From Sphingomonas sp. (GTDB lineage Bacteria > Pseudomonadota > Alphaproteobacteria > Sphingomonadales > Sphingomonadaceae), in assembly GCA_021732445.1 (NCBI GenBank), contig JAKFUZ010000001.1:166529-230528 (forward strand): 64,000 nucleotides of DNA, given 5' to 3'. The position numbers and the translations under genes are program-made. Numbering within the stretch: position 1 is the stretch's first letter; every line of letters starts with the position of its first letter. The notes beneath the pieces are model-generated. The model was not told where the DNA came from and made no database searches. It saw only the letters and a program-made list of their open reading frames with translations. This document shows positions 21,066 to 31,065 of this stretch, in pieces.

Positions 21066-22448
21066 ATGGATTTGCCTAAAGATCGCCCGCCGGAAATTGT
21101 CATCATTGGCGCCGGCTTCGGCGGATTGGCCGCCGCCCGCGGGTTACGCAATGCCCGCGCGAACCTGACCATTGTCGACCGGCAAAATCACCACCTGTTC
21201 CAGCCGCTGCTCTATCAGGTCGCGACCGCCGGGCTGTCACCGGCGGAAATCGCCTCGCCCATCCGCAGCATCGTGCGCAATTATCGCAATACGCGCGTTC
21301 TGCTCGACACCGTAACCGGGGTCGACAAGGCCGCGCGCCGGGTGAAGCTGGCCAGCGGCGCGGCGCTTGCCTATGACGTGCTCATCATCGCCTCCGGCGC
21401 CCGCCACAGCTATTTCGGGCGCGACGAATGGGCCGCTTTTGCGCCCGGCATCAAGACGATTGACGATGCCGTTCAGGTGCGCGCGCAAATCCTGATTGCA
21501 ATGGAACGCGCCGAAACCGCGCGGCAGGAAAACCCCGAAACGCGCGGCCAGCATCTGAACTTCGTCGTGATTGGCGGCGGGCCGACGGGCGTCGAAATGG
21601 CCGGCGCGATTGCCGAGTTGACCCGCCACGCCGCCGAAATGGACTTTCGGCACATCACCCGAAACTGCATCAAGATCAGGCTCATCGAGGCAGGGCCCCG
21701 TCTGCTCGCCGCCTTTCCCCCAACGCTTGGCGAAAAGGCCCGGGCGTCGCTGATGCATTTGGGCGTCGATGTGCAGACCGGTGGGCGCGTTACCGAGATT
21801 TCGCAAGGTCAGGTGCGGATTGGCGACGAAACCATCAGCGCGGCCGCGATTGTGTGGGGCGCCGGTGTTCAGGCCTCGCCCGCCGCAACATGGCTTGGCG
21901 CCGCAGCCGACCGGGCCGGTCGCGTGGTGGTCGAACCCGACATGTCGCTTGCCGGCCACCCCGAAATCTTCGTGATCGGCGATACCTCGCTGGCGATGCG
22001 CGAAAATGGCAAGCCCGTGCCCGGCATTGCGCCTGCCGCCAAGCAACAGGGGCAATATGTCGCCAGGCGGCTTCGCGCCGGCATTGCCGGGCGAGCGTTG
22101 CCGGGCGCGTTCCGCTACAAAAATTATGGTAATCTGGCGACCATCGGTCGCAAGCGCGCGGTCGCCGATTTCGGCTGGACCAAGCTCAGCGGGTTCCCCG
22201 CCTGGTTCGTGTGGACCACAGCGCATATCTTTTACCTCACCGATTTTCGCGCGCGGCTGATCGTCGGGGCGCAGTGGCTGTGGCATTATGTAACGTTCGA
22301 TCGCGGGGCGCGGCTGATTACCGGGCTGGGCAACAAGCCCGCAGCGCCGGTTATCTGGTCGAAAGACGCTGACCGCCCGCCCGGGGCGGCAGACCCGCTC
22401 GCTGCCCCTCAGCGCCTGCCGTCATCGTCTCCGCGCTCGCTCTCATAA
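21066..22448 (+). CDS. ndh: Type II NADH dehydrogenase (NDH-2)
   Basis: About 460 residues; a membrane-peripheral flavoprotein that passes electrons from NADH to quinone without pumping protons. FAD motif IVIIGAGFGGLAAARGL and NADH motif FVVIGGGPTGVEMAGAIAEL are visible, with family blocks NHHLFQPLLYQVATAGLSP and AIVWGAGVQASPAA. C-terminal GIAPAAKQQGQYVARRL and FRYKNYGNLATIGRKRA are standard. The in-frame ATG at 21054 is an alternative start. The end overlaps the convergent small lipoprotein gene by 40 bases. Confidence 0.92.
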   Translation: MDLPKDRPPEIVIIGAGFGGLAAARGLRNARANLTIVDRQNHHLFQPLLYQVATAGLSPAEIASPIRSIVRNYRNTRVLLDTVTGVDKAARRVKLASGAALAYDVLIIASGARHSYFGRDEWAAFAPGIKTIDDAVQVRAQILIAMERAETARQENPETRGQHLNFVVIGGGPTGVEMAGAIAELTRHAAEMDFRHITRNCIKIRLIEAGPRLLAAFPPTLGEKARASLMHLGVDVQTGGRVTEISQGQVRIGDETISAAAIVWGAGVQASPAATWLGAAADRAGRVVVEPDMSLAGHPEIFVIGDTSLAMRENGKPVPGIAPAAKQQGQYVARRLRAGIAGRALPGAFRYKNYGNLATIGRKRAVADFGWTKLSGFPAWFVWTTAHIFYLTDFRARLIVGAQWLWHYVTFDRGARLITGLGNKPAAPVIWSKDADRPPGAADPLAAPQRLPSSSPRSLS

Positions 22449-22717
22449 CGCAGGCACTGATCCGGATCATGGCGGCAGCGCCGGTCGGCCGCGCGGCGCT
22501 CGCGGGCTGCCCGCACCTCGGCCTGGCGGGCCTTGCGCCCATAAGCGCGATCGGCCTCTGACTGGCTGGTCGTTACCAAATCAACGGCCTTGCCGGCGAC
22601 TTTCACCGGCGCGGTAACGACGCCGATCGCGGTCTTGGCCAGGCACCCGCCGCTCGACAATGTAAGCGTCAATATCGCGGCCGCCCGGGCCATCATCATC
22701 GCGCGCGCCTTATCCAT
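22409..22717 (-). CDS. Small DUF-type putative lipoprotein
   Basis: 102 residues. The N-terminus has a signal sequence ending in a lipobox-like LTLSSGGC, then TAIGVVTAPVKVAGKAVDLV. The C-terminal half is very charged and Arg-rich (RQAEVRAARERRAADRRCRH). Short proteins of this shape are common in sphingomonads, but I cannot name a function. The start overlaps the end of the phosphodiesterase gene by 8 bases, so they form an operon; its 3' end overlaps ndh on the other strand. Confidence 0.62.
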   Translation of the reverse strand: MDKARAMMMARAAAILTLTLSSGGCLAKTAIGVVTAPVKVAGKAVDLVTTSQSEADRAYGRKARQAEVRAARERRAADRRCRHDPDQCLRYESERGDDDGRR

Positions 22718-23807
22718 GCGGCCCAAGCGCTGCTGCCCGCGCCTGAGCCGCTTCGGCGGGGAAATCGGTGAAAACCCCGTCGACGCCAAGCGCCAGGTAG
22801 CGGCGAATTTCGGCCTGAAGGCGGCCATGCCCGGCGGGATCGGTGCCGTCGCGCAGGCTGGCTGGCAAAAACACATTTTCCGCGCGCATTGTCCAGGGGT
22901 GAACGCGCAGGCCTGCGGCGTGCGCATCGGCCACCAGCGCGGTGCCATTATCCGGCGTGCCCGACCAGATCATCGCCTTGTTCGGGCCAATTCCATAGGC
23001 ATAGGCCGAAATCGCCCGCAACCCCGCCGGGGTCGCCATGTCGGCATAGGTCGGGGCCGCCTTGTCGGCCGGCCCGCCGGTTGCATCCATCAGCTGGATC
23101 AACCGGATGCTCGCCATTTTGTGCAGCGCTTTCAGATTGTTGACCTCAAACGACTGGATGAATACCGGCGCTTTGGCATCGCCCCACCCGGCCGCCTTGA
23201 GCTGTGCGACGAGCCGCGCCTCCATTGGCTTACCGATTGCGGCAAAATAGCTGGGATGCTTGGTCTCAGGATAAATGCCGATCGTGCGGTGGCGCCGTTT
23301 GCTCGCTGACTTCGCCAGGGTGATGACCTCGGCAAGCGTCGGCACCTGAAACTGCCCGTCGAACGCGGTGTTGGCAGGCCGAAGTTGCGGCAGACGCTCC
23401 TTGGCGCGCAGGGTCTTCAGCTCGGCCAGCGTGAAATCTTCCGTGAACCAGCCCGTGTGGCTTTCCCCGTCGATGACCTTGGTCGTCTTGCGGGCGGCAA
23501 ATTCGGGGTGGTCGGCCACGTTGGTTGTGGCGGTAATGTCATTCTCGTGGCGGGCGACGAACACATCGTCTTTGGTCAGCACCAGATCGGGCTCGATGAA
23601 ATCCGCGCCCTGCTCGATCGCCAGCGTGTAGCTTGCCAGCGTATGTTCGGGCCGCAGGCCGCTTGCGCCGCGATGGCCAATGATGATGGGGGAAGAAAGC
23701 GGCTGCACGATACGCGCATTCTGAGCCATCGCCACCACCGGCACCAGCGCAAAAATAAGCATTCCGGTGCGAATCCGCTTGCGTTGCAAATCAATAAAAC
23801 GTTTCAT
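22710..23807 (-). CDS. glpQ: Exported glycerophosphodiester phosphodiesterase
   Basis: 365 residues with an N-terminal signal peptide (GMLIFALVPVVAMAQN), probably periplasmic. It releases sn-glycerol 3-phosphate from deacylated phospholipid head groups. The GDPD signature IIIGHRGASGLRPEHTLASY carries the catalytic His-Arg, followed by GADFIEPDLVLTKDDVFVARHE with metal-binding acidic residues and a second His. YPETKHPSYF and DGVFTDFP complete the barrel. AAGGAT lies before the ATG at 23807. Confidence 0.92.
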   Translation of the reverse strand: MKRFIDLQRKRIRTGMLIFALVPVVAMAQNARIVQPLSSPIIIGHRGASGLRPEHTLASYTLAIEQGADFIEPDLVLTKDDVFVARHENDITATTNVADHPEFAARKTTKVIDGESHTGWFTEDFTLAELKTLRAKERLPQLRPANTAFDGQFQVPTLAEVITLAKSASKRRHRTIGIYPETKHPSYFAAIGKPMEARLVAQLKAAGWGDAKAPVFIQSFEVNNLKALHKMASIRLIQLMDATGGPADKAAPTYADMATPAGLRAISAYAYGIGPNKAMIWSGTPDNGTALVADAHAAGLRVHPWTMRAENVFLPASLRDGTDPAGHGRLQAEIRRYLALGVDGVFTDFPAEAAQARAAALGPHG

Positions 23808-23881
23808 CCTGCAATCCTTTTCCAACGGACCCCAACCCTTGTCAGCGCGTTACAGCATCTCTTGAAAAAGGGGCGATTGCC

Positions 23882-24394
23882 ATGCACTTCACCATCAACG
23901 GCGCTGTTCATAACGCCGAGCCCGACATTCGCGCGTCGCTGCTCGATGTGCTGCGCGAGCATCTGGCCCTTACCGGCACCAAAAAGGGCTGTGACCATGG
24001 CCAGTGCGGGGCGTGCACGGTCATCGTCAATGGCCGGCGGATCAATGCGTGCCTCACGCTGGCGGTAATGCACCAGGATGATGACATTCTGACGATCGAG
24101 GGGCTGGGGACGGCCAGCGCGCTCCACCCGGTGCAGGCGGCCTTTGTGGCGCACGATGCGCTGCAATGCGGCTATTGCACGCCGGGCCAGATTTGCTCGG
24201 CAATAGCGATGCTTGACGAGGTGAAGGCCGGCTGGGCAAGCCATGCCAGCGACAGCCTCGACACGGTGCGCCTGACCGATGACGAGATTTCCGAGCGGAT
24301 GAGCGGAAATTTGTGCCGCTGTTCAGCCTATCCCAACATTGTCGATGCCATCCGCGCGGCGGCCAGCCAGATGGCGGCGGCGGCGGCGGCATGA
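23882..24394 (+). CDS. Molybdenum hydroxylase, 2Fe-2S subunit (PaoA-like)
   Basis: 170 residues holding two [2Fe-2S] clusters that relay electrons between the Mo and FAD centres. Plant-type cluster ligands are in [14 protein letters not shown] and INAC; the second cluster is in [10 protein letters not shown] and [11 protein letters not shown]. There is no Tat signal peptide, unlike E. coli PaoA, so this enzyme is probably cytoplasmic. An alanine run ends the protein. The stop overlaps the next start as ATGA. Confidence 0.92.
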   Translation: MHFTINGAVHNAEPDIRASLLDVLREHLALTGTKKGCDHGQCGACTVIVNGRRINACLTLAVMHQDDDILTIEGLGTASALHPVQAAFVAHDALQCGYCTPGQICSAIAMLDEVKAGWASHASDSLDTVRLTDDEISERMSGNLCRCSAYPNIVDAIRAAASQMAAAAAA

Positions 24395-25365
24395 AGCGCT
24401 TTGATTATGTTCGTGCCGCCGATGTGGCCGGTGCAACCGGCACGACTGGGCGTTTCATCGCGGGCGGCACCAACCTGCTTGACCTGATGAAATTGCAGAT
24501 CGAAACGCCCGACCGCCTTGTTGACATCAACCCGCTCGGTTTGCGCAACGTCGAGGAAACACCCGGTGGCGGCCTGCGGATTGGCGCGTTGGTGCCGAAC
24601 AGCGATCTTGCGGCGCATCCGCTGATTGTGGCGCGTTACCCGGTGCTTGCCCGCGCGCTGCTGTCAGGTGCCTCGCCGCAGCTTCGCAACAAGGCGACGA
24701 CTGGCGGCAATTTGCTGCAACGCACACGCTGCTATTATTTTTACGATACCGCCGCTGCCTGCAACAAGCGCACGCCGGGCATTGGCTGTGCCGCTCAGGG
24801 CGGGTTCAACCGCATCATGGCGGTGCTCGGCACGAGTGACGACTGTATCGCCACGCACCCAAGCGACATGGCGGTGGCGATGCGCGCGCTCGGCGCGGCG
24901 GTGGTGACGGCGCAACCCGGCGGTGGCTCGCGCCGGCTGCCGCTCGACGCATTTTACCGCCTGCCCGGCGCCACGCCGCATATCGAGCATGCGCTCGATG
25001 CCGGCGAGTTGATTACCCATGTCGAGCTGCCCGCGCCGCCGCCCGGCAGGCAGCTCTATCGCAAAGTCCGCGACCGCGCCTCCTATGCCTTTGCACTGGT
25101 GTCGGTAGCCGGCATCGTCGCCGCCCAAGACGGCATCGTCACCCACGCCGCGCTCGCCTTTGGAGGGCTGGCGCCGGTCCCCTGGCGCGACCTGGCAGTG
25201 GAGGCCGCCCTGATTGGCCAGCCCGCGGCCCCTGCCGCGTTCGAGGCCGCCGCCGACGCGCTGCTGCAGGACGCGCATGGCTTTGGCGCCAATGATTTCA
25301 AGATACCGCTTGCCCGTCGCGTGCTTGTCGCCAGCCTGCGCGCGCTGACCGGAGACGCCCAATGA
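24391..25365 (+). CDS. Molybdenum hydroxylase, FAD subunit with extra Fe-S loop (PaoB-like)
   Basis: 324 residues. FAD-binding [13 protein letters not shown] is near the N-terminus and the second FAD motif is [18 protein letters not shown]. Four cysteines at 114, 124, 133 and 152, in a loop containing [11 protein letters not shown] and [10 protein letters not shown], match the [4Fe-4S]-binding insertion of E. coli PaoB. This separates it from xanthine dehydrogenase FAD subunits that lack the loop. The ATG at 24391 overlaps the previous stop; longer in-frame starts lie inside the upstream gene. Confidence 0.92.
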   Translation: MKRFDYVRAADVAGATGTTGRFIAGGTNLLDLMKLQIETPDRLVDINPLGLRNVEETPGGGLRIGALVPNSDLAAHPLIVARYPVLARALLSGASPQLRNKATTGGNLLQRTRCYYFYDTAAACNKRTPGIGCAAQGGFNRIMAVLGTSDDCIATHPSDMAVAMRALGAAVVTAQPGGGSRRLPLDAFYRLPGATPHIEHALDAGELITHVELPAPPPGRQLYRKVRDRASYAFALVSVAGIVAAQDGIVTHAALAFGGLAPVPWRDLAVEAALIGQPAAPAAFEAAADALLQDAHGFGANDFKIPLARRVLVASLRALTGDAQ

Positions 25366-27575
25366 GCGAGTTCAAGATGGACGCCGATTACGGCCCCTCC
25401 GGCCTCTCGCGCGGGGTTCAGGGGTTGATCGGCAAGGGTGTGGACCGGGTGGACGGCGTCGCCAAGGTGACCGGTGCCGCGCGCTATGCCGCTGAACACC
25501 GGCCAGGCGGCAAGCTCGCTTATGCCTATGCCGTAACCGCCACCATTGCGACCGGCACGGTCAAATCCATCGACTCGGATGCCGCCAGGGCGATGCCCGG
25601 CGTCATCACGGTGATTGACGACCACAAGCTCATTCCGGCCGAATCCGCCGTTATCCGCCAGCCGCACACCCCGCGCGCGGATGGTCCGCTTGAAAGCTAT
25701 GGCCAGATCGTCGCCATTGTGGTTGCCGAAAGTTTCGAACAAGCACGTGATGCGGCCCATGCCGTCGTCATCGACTATGCCCCGCAAAAGGGGGCCTATG
25801 ACACCCGTTCCAACGTCGCGCGCGCGAAGGGCCCGCACGAAGGCGCGATGCTGCCTGACATCGTTGTGGGCGACATTGACGCCGCGATGCAGCGTGCCGC
25901 GGTGACGCACGACATAACCTATACAACGCCCTATCACGTCCATGCCGCAATGGAGCCGCACGCAGCCGTCGCCGCGTGGGACGGCGATAATTTGACGCTT
26001 TGGGGCGCCATCCAGATCATCCGGGGGGCAAAGCCCGTGCTTGCCGCATCGCTGGAGATTGCGCCGGAGCAGGTCCGCATCCTGTCACCTTATATCGGCG
26101 GCGGCTTTGGCGGGAAAATCGGCGGGCCGGAAATGGTGATGGCCGCCCTTGCCGCGCGCCTCACCGGCCGCCCGGTCAAGGCGCAGCTCACCCGCCAGCA
26201 GCTCTTCCATTCCATTTACGGCCGGTCGGACACGCATCAGCGCATTCGTCTGGCCGCCGGCCATGATGGAAAACTGACCGCGATTGGCCAGGATTCAGTG
26301 GTCAGCCAAAAGCCGGGTGTCGCGTTTTTCGAGCCGGTGGCGCTGGGCGCGCTGTCCTTATATGCTGGCGCCGCGCGCAGCTTCACGCACAAAATCGTGG
26401 GCCTTAACGTAACGCCTGCTGGCGCCGTCCGCGCGCCCGGTGAGGCCGTTGGCATGATGGCGCTGGAAACGGCGATGGACGAGATGGCGGAAAAACTGGG
26501 CATGGACCCCATCGCCTTTCGCCGCCTGAACGAACCGGGTGCCGACCCGATGAGCGGCAAGCCTTTTTCCACGCGCCGCCTGCTCGATTGCTATGCCGAG
26601 GGCGCGCGCCGTTTCGGCTGGGACAAGCGGCATCCGGCACCGGGCCAGGTTCGCGATGGCGAATGGCTGATCGGCATCGGCATGGCGACCGCGGCCCGCG
26701 TCAATTTTCTTGCTGACAGCCATGCGCGGGTCCGCCTGACGCCGGCAGGCCGCGCTGAAATTGAAACCGACATGACCGATATCGGCACCGGCACCTATAC
26801 GATTCTGGCGCAGGTGGCGGGCGAAATGCTCGGGCTGCCGATGGACAATGTTTCGGTGTCGCTGGGCGATTCGCTGCACCCGCCAGGGGCGGGGTCGGGC
26901 GGCTCGTTCGGCGCTGCCTCCAGCACATCGTCGGTGCTGCTTGCCTGCGACGACATTATCGCCGAACTCGCCCGGCGGATGGACACGCAGCCTGCCGACA
27001 TGACGCTGAAGGATGGTCACGCCATCGCCGGCAACCGCCGTGTGCCGATCAGCGATCTGGTGGGTGACGAGCCGGTCGAGGCGCTGGGCATATTGCACCC
27101 CGGCAAGAACAGCCGTGCCTTCAGCCAGGGAACATTTGGCGCGCAGTTCGCCGAAGTCGCGGTCAATGCGGTGACCGGAGAAACGCGCGTGCGCCGGCTG
27201 CTTGGCGTGTTCGATTGCGGCCGTATTCTCAACGCCAAGACCGCGCGCAGCCAGGCGATTGGCGGCATGATCTGGGGGCTTGGCTATGCGCTCCACGAAG
27301 AAGCGGTGCTCGACACGCGCTCGGGCGCTTATGTGAACCGCGATCTGGGCGAATATCACATCCCCGTAAACGCCGACGTGCCGCAGATTGAGGCATATTT
27401 CATCGAGGAAATTGACGAACATGCCAGCCCCGTTGGCGCCAAGGGGCTGGGCGAGCTTGGCATTTCGGGCGTCGGCGCGGCGATCACCAACGCGGTCTAC
27501 AATGCGTGTGGCGTGCGGGTGCGGCACTGGCCGATGACGCTTGACCACATCCTGCCCCATCTGCCGCCGGTCTGA
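25362..27575 (+). CDS. Molybdenum hydroxylase, molybdopterin-binding subunit (PaoC-like)
   Basis: 737 residues; binds the molybdopterin cytosine dinucleotide cofactor and carries the active site. The N-terminal a/b hammerhead domain begins [18 protein letters not shown]. Cofactor-contact motifs are [31 protein letters not shown] and [10 protein letters not shown]. The catalytic glutamate lies in [15 protein letters not shown] near the C-terminus. Context and the PaoB-like partner point to an aldehyde oxidoreductase; the physiological substrate is not visible. Overlaps its neighbour by four bases. Confidence 0.92.
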   Translation: MSEFKMDADYGPSGLSRGVQGLIGKGVDRVDGVAKVTGAARYAAEHRPGGKLAYAYAVTATIATGTVKSIDSDAARAMPGVITVIDDHKLIPAESAVIRQPHTPRADGPLESYGQIVAIVVAESFEQARDAAHAVVIDYAPQKGAYDTRSNVARAKGPHEGAMLPDIVVGDIDAAMQRAAVTHDITYTTPYHVHAAMEPHAAVAAWDGDNLTLWGAIQIIRGAKPVLAASLEIAPEQVRILSPYIGGGFGGKIGGPEMVMAALAARLTGRPVKAQLTRQQLFHSIYGRSDTHQRIRLAAGHDGKLTAIGQDSVVSQKPGVAFFEPVALGALSLYAGAARSFTHKIVGLNVTPAGAVRAPGEAVGMMALETAMDEMAEKLGMDPIAFRRLNEPGADPMSGKPFSTRRLLDCYAEGARRFGWDKRHPAPGQVRDGEWLIGIGMATAARVNFLADSHARVRLTPAGRAEIETDMTDIGTGTYTILAQVAGEMLGLPMDNVSVSLGDSLHPPGAGSGGSFGAASSTSSVLLACDDIIAELARRMDTQPADMTLKDGHAIAGNRRVPISDLVGDEPVEALGILHPGKNSRAFSQGTFGAQFAEVAVNAVTGETRVRRLLGVFDCGRILNAKTARSQAIGGMIWGLGYALHEEAVLDTRSGAYVNRDLGEYHIPVNADVPQIEAYFIEEIDEHASPVGAKGLGELGISGVGAAITNAVYNACGVRVRHWPMTLDHILPHLPPV

Positions 27576-27583
27576 GGCGCGCG

Positions 27584-28507
27584 ATGGCCGACAACGACAA
27601 TGTTCTGGCGGCGGCGGCGGGCTGGGCGGGCGCGCCAATGGCACTGGCCACCGTCATCTCCACCTGGGGTTCGGCCCCGCGCCCACGCGGCAGCCACATG
27701 CTTGTCCATGCCGATGGACGGTTTGAGGGCTCGGTGTCGGGCGGCTGCGTGGAAAGCGACATTCTCGCCGCCGCCGCCGAGGTAATCGCAAGCGGCATTT
27801 TTCAGCGCAAGCATTATGGCGTGGCCGATGCCGCCGCCTGGGAAGTCGGCCTGCCCTGTGGCGGTGAAATTGAGGTGATGGTGCAGCCGGTGTCGGCCGC
27901 CGGATTTCCACCTGTGCTGTTTATCCAGATCGCGGCCGCGCGGGCGATTGGGCAGGCGCTAAGCGTCGTTACTGATCTTGCCAGCGGGGTCAGCGCGGCT
28001 GGCCCGGCACGGGAGGGCGGCTTTGCCAATCGTTATGATCCGCCGCGCCGGCTGCTCATCGTGGGCGCGGTGCAGATCGCGCAGGCGCTTGCCGGGCTCG
28101 CGCGAGAACTGGGTATCGCGACGGTGGTCATTGATCCGCGCGCGCGGTTTTTGACGGAGGAACGGTTTCCCGGCGTCATGCTGGACGATCGCTGGCCCGA
28201 TGCGGCCGTGGCGGCCCACTTGCCCGGCCCGGCAACCGCGGTTGTAACCCTGAGCCATGACACCAAGATCGACGATCCCGCGCTCGCCGCCGCGCTTTCG
28301 GCGCCGACCGGCTATGTCGGGGCGCTTGGCTCCCGGCGCAGTCACGCCGCCCGGCGCGAACGGCTTGCAGCGGCGGGCGTTAGCGCGCCCGATCTCGACC
28401 GGATCGATGCGCCGGTCGGGCTTGATATCGGCGCGGTTGGCCCGGCGGAAATTGCCTTGTCGGTTGCCGCCGCAATGGTTGCGGCGTTCAACGGGCGGGC
28501 GTTGTGA
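27584..28507 (+). CDS. XdhC-family molybdenum cofactor insertion chaperone
   Basis: 307 residues. XdhC/PaoD proteins bind the mature Mo cofactor, help its sulfuration and insert it into the apo-hydroxylase. The N-terminal XdhC/CoxI domain contains VISTWGSAPRPRGSHML and VSGGCVESDIL. A C-terminal Rossmann domain includes LLIVGAVQIAQALAGLA and VTLSHDTKIDDPAL, then GYVGALGSRRSHAARRERL. It follows the large subunit by 8 bases and overlaps the next gene by four, in line with a dedicated maturation role. Confidence 0.9.
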   Translation: MADNDNVLAAAAGWAGAPMALATVISTWGSAPRPRGSHMLVHADGRFEGSVSGGCVESDILAAAAEVIASGIFQRKHYGVADAAAWEVGLPCGGEIEVMVQPVSAAGFPPVLFIQIAAARAIGQALSVVTDLASGVSAAGPAREGGFANRYDPPRRLLIVGAVQIAQALAGLARELGIATVVIDPRARFLTEERFPGVMLDDRWPDAAVAAHLPGPATAVVTLSHDTKIDDPALAAALSAPTGYVGALGSRRSHAARRERLAAAGVSAPDLDRIDAPVGLDIGAVGPAEIALSVAAAMVAAFNGRAL

Positions 28508-29094
28508 TTGCCGCTGAGCGCACGCTGCTCGTGCTGCTCGCCGCTGGACGCTCCACCCGGTTTGGCGCGCCCGACAAGTTGCTCGCGCCACTTTGCGGCA
28601 AGCCACTGCACCGGCACGCGGTTGACGCGCTGGCGGAAATCGACTTTCTGGGTCGCGTCGTCGTCACGTCGGGCGCGGCCATGGCGCTTGACGCGGACGG
28701 ATATGACAGCCTTGTCAATTCGGCGCCTGAACGCGGGCTTTCAAGCTCGCTGGCGCTGGGGGTTGGCGCGGCACGGCGGCTGGGCGCAGCCGCGATGCTG
28801 GTGGCGCTTGGCGACATGCCGTTCGTGACGCCGGTGCATGTTCGCGCGCTGTTTGCCGCCGCTGACGGGCCGGGCGCGGTGGTTGCGTCAAGCGATGGCG
28901 CGCGTGCGATGCCCCCGGCGCTGTTCGCGGCCGGGCGGTTTGCCGAACTTGCGCACCTGTCGGGTGATCAGGGCGCGCGGGCGATGCTCGGCGCGGCAAC
29001 GCTGGTTATTGCCCCCGCGCACGTGCTTGCCGATATCGACACAGTAGAGGATCTTGCCCGTGCACAAGCCGGGCTGGCGGCGCCTGCCGGGTAG
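28504..29094 (+). CDS. mocA: Molybdenum cofactor cytidylyltransferase-like NTP transferase
   Basis: 196 residues. MocA-type enzymes attach CMP to the Mo cofactor to form the dinucleotide used by aldehyde oxidoreductases of this class. The nucleotide-binding LLAAGRSTRFGAPDKLLAPL is at the N-terminus and the metal-binding aspartate is in ALGDMPFVTP. SGDQGARAML near the end is also typical. Start is a GTG at 28504 that overlaps the XdhC stop by four bases. Position after XdhC strongly supports the assignment. Confidence 0.85.
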   Translation: MIAAERTLLVLLAAGRSTRFGAPDKLLAPLCGKPLHRHAVDALAEIDFLGRVVVTSGAAMALDADGYDSLVNSAPERGLSSSLALGVGAARRLGAAAMLVALGDMPFVTPVHVRALFAAADGPGAVVASSDGARAMPPALFAAGRFAELAHLSGDQGARAMLGAATLVIAPAHVLADIDTVEDLARAQAGLAAPAG

Positions 29095-29098
29095 CCCG

Positions 29099-30307
29099 CT
29101 ACTCGTGCCGCAGCGCGTCAATGGGGTTGAGCGCGGCTGCCCGCCTGGCCGGAAAATAGCCGAACACGACGCCAATGATCGCCGAAATAACAAAAGCGAT
29201 GATGTTGATCTGCAAGTCGAACGTCCATTTGACCTTCATGATCGGCACCAGCCCGGCAATCGCCCCTTGCGCGACGAGCAGGCCAAGCACGCCACCAAGG
29301 CACGACAGCGCAATCGCCTCGACCAGAAACTGCAACAGCACTTCGCGCGCCACCGCGCCAATGGCCAGTCTGATGCCGATTTCACGCGTCCGCTCGGTCA
29401 CTGACACAAGCATGATGTTCATGATGCCGATGCCGCCGACAATAAGCGAGATTGCGGCAACCGTCGTCACGATACCGGTGAGCAGCACCGTGGTGCCGGT
29501 AAGCGTGTCGGAAATCTGCTTGGTGTCGAAAATGTTGAAATCATCGTCCTTGCCCGGTGTAATGTTGCGCCGTTCGCGCAAGAGATCACCCAGCGATTGC
29601 TGCACGATCGCGCTTTCGTAGCTGCGGTCAATGCCGACCAGCATCAGCCTGATGTCCTGATTACCGGTAAACCGCCGCTGCACCGCCTTTAGCGGCATGA
29701 TGACGATATCATCCTGATCGCCGCCAAAACCGCCCTGGCCCCGGCTCGACAGCGTGCCCACAACGTCGCACGAAATGCCGCCAAGCCGCATCCGCTTGCC
29801 TTCCGCCAGTTCGTCGCGAAACAGGTTTTTGCGCACCGTATTGCCTAAGAGGCACACCGCCTTGCCGGCCTGCTCCTCGGCCGGGGTAAACAGCCGGCCC
29901 GATGCCAGCGGCCATGGCTGCACGTCGAAATAGGCAAGCGTGGTGCCGTTGACCGTCGTTGACCAGTTGGCGCCGTTGTACACCGCTGTGCCCGCTGCCT
30001 GCGCCTGCGGGGCGACCGCCGTCACACCCGTCACCTGACGGGCAATCGCGGCCACGTCTTCGGGTTTGAAATCGGGCGGGCGCGGGCCGCCGCCGCCACG
30101 GCCAAAGCCCTGGCCGGGCCGCACCTGCAAAATGTTGGTGCCAAGGCTCGCAATCGAATCCTGCACCGCAGATGTGGTCGCCTTGCCCAGCGTCACCATG
30201 GTCACCACCGCCGCCACGCCGATGATGATGCCAAGCGTTGTCAGAAACGAGCGCAGCTTGTGCCGGGCAATCGACCGGACCGCCAGGAGCAGGGTGGTGA
30301 AAAACAT
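29099..30307 (-). CDS. MacB-type ABC transporter permease
   Basis: 402 residues. An N-terminal helix (ARHKLRSFLTTLGIIIGVAAVV) is followed by a large periplasmic MacB_PCD domain and three C-terminal helices typical of FtsX/MacB (ISLIVGGIGIMNIMLVSV, TERTREIGIRLAIGA). It transmits ATP-driven conformational change across the inner membrane to the adaptor and outer-membrane channel. The start overlaps the ATPase stop by one base (TGATG). In E. coli MacB the ATPase is fused to the permease; here they are separate genes. Confidence 0.9.
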   Translation of the reverse strand: MFFTTLLLAVRSIARHKLRSFLTTLGIIIGVAAVVTMVTLGKATTSAVQDSIASLGTNILQVRPGQGFGRGGGGPRPPDFKPEDVAAIARQVTGVTAVAPQAQAAGTAVYNGANWSTTVNGTTLAYFDVQPWPLASGRLFTPAEEQAGKAVCLLGNTVRKNLFRDELAEGKRMRLGGISCDVVGTLSSRGQGGFGGDQDDIVIMPLKAVQRRFTGNQDIRLMLVGIDRSYESAIVQQSLGDLLRERRNITPGKDDDFNIFDTKQISDTLTGTTVLLTGIVTTVAAISLIVGGIGIMNIMLVSVTERTREIGIRLAIGAVAREVLLQFLVEAIALSCLGGVLGLLVAQGAIAGLVPIMKVKWTFDLQINIIAFVISAIIGVVFGYFPARRAAALNPIDALRHE

Positions 30308-31065
30308 CAGGCGTGCACGCCCGCGTGTGCGCGCTGTTTGTTGGTTTCGATGCTCTCGACCAGGCCGTCCTTGAAATGGATGATGGTGTTTGCAAAAGAC
30401 GCCATCTCGGCCTCGTGCGTAACCATCAGCACGGTGATGCCACTCGCCCGGTTGAGGTCGGTCAGCAGCTCCATGATCTCGACTGACCGCTCGGAATCGA
30501 GGTTGCCGGTTGGCTCGTCGGCCAGCAGCACGGCAGGGTTGGTGACAATGGCGCGGGCGATGGCGACGCGCTGCTGCTGCCCGCCGGAAAGTTCAGCCGG
30601 TGTGTGCTTCCACCACGGCGCCAGCCCCACCTTGTCGAGCGCCGCCATTGCGGCCTCGCGGCGTGCCCGGCGTGCATCTCCCCGGTACAGCAGGGGCAGT
30701 TCGACATTTTCAAGCGCAGAGGTGCGCGCCAGCAGGTTGAAACCCTGAAAGACAAAGCCAAGATAGCGCCGCCGCACCAGCGCCCGCTCGTCCCGGTCGA
30801 GCGTCTCGATGGCGTGCCCGTTGAACAGGAAGCGGCCCCTGGTCGGCACATCAAGGCACCCCAATATGTTCATCGTGGTCGATTTGCCAGAGCCCGACGG
30901 CCCCATCACCGCAACAAAATCGCCCTTGGCAATGTCGAGATCAACGCCTTTGAGCGCATAGAACGCGGTTGCGCCCTCGCCATAAACCTTGGTGACACCG
31001 CGTATCACGATGAGCGGCGTCGCCGCGCGGGCGCCGCCAGCCACGGGCAATGGCTCAATTGGCAC
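30307..31065 (-). CDS. MacB/LolD-type ABC transporter ATP-binding protein
   Basis: 252 residues from the GTG at 31065, which has AGGGGCGG upstream; an ATG at 31101 would overlap the adaptor gene by 47 bases and is less likely. Walker A is MGPSGSGKSTTMNILGC, the signature is ELSGGQQQRVAIARA and Walker B is VLLADEPTGNLD. It belongs to the MacB/LolD subfamily (RRRYLGFVFQGFNLL). It energises the tripartite pump encoded around it. Confidence 0.92.
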   Translation of the reverse strand: MPIEPLPVAGGARAATPLIVIRGVTKVYGEGATAFYALKGVDLDIAKGDFVAVMGPSGSGKSTTMNILGCLDVPTRGRFLFNGHAIETLDRDERALVRRRYLGFVFQGFNLLARTSALENVELPLLYRGDARRARREAAMAALDKVGLAPWWKHTPAELSGGQQQRVAIARAIVTNPAVLLADEPTGNLDSERSVEIMELLTDLNRASGITVLMVTHEAEMASFANTIIHFKDGLVESIETNKQRAHAGVHA

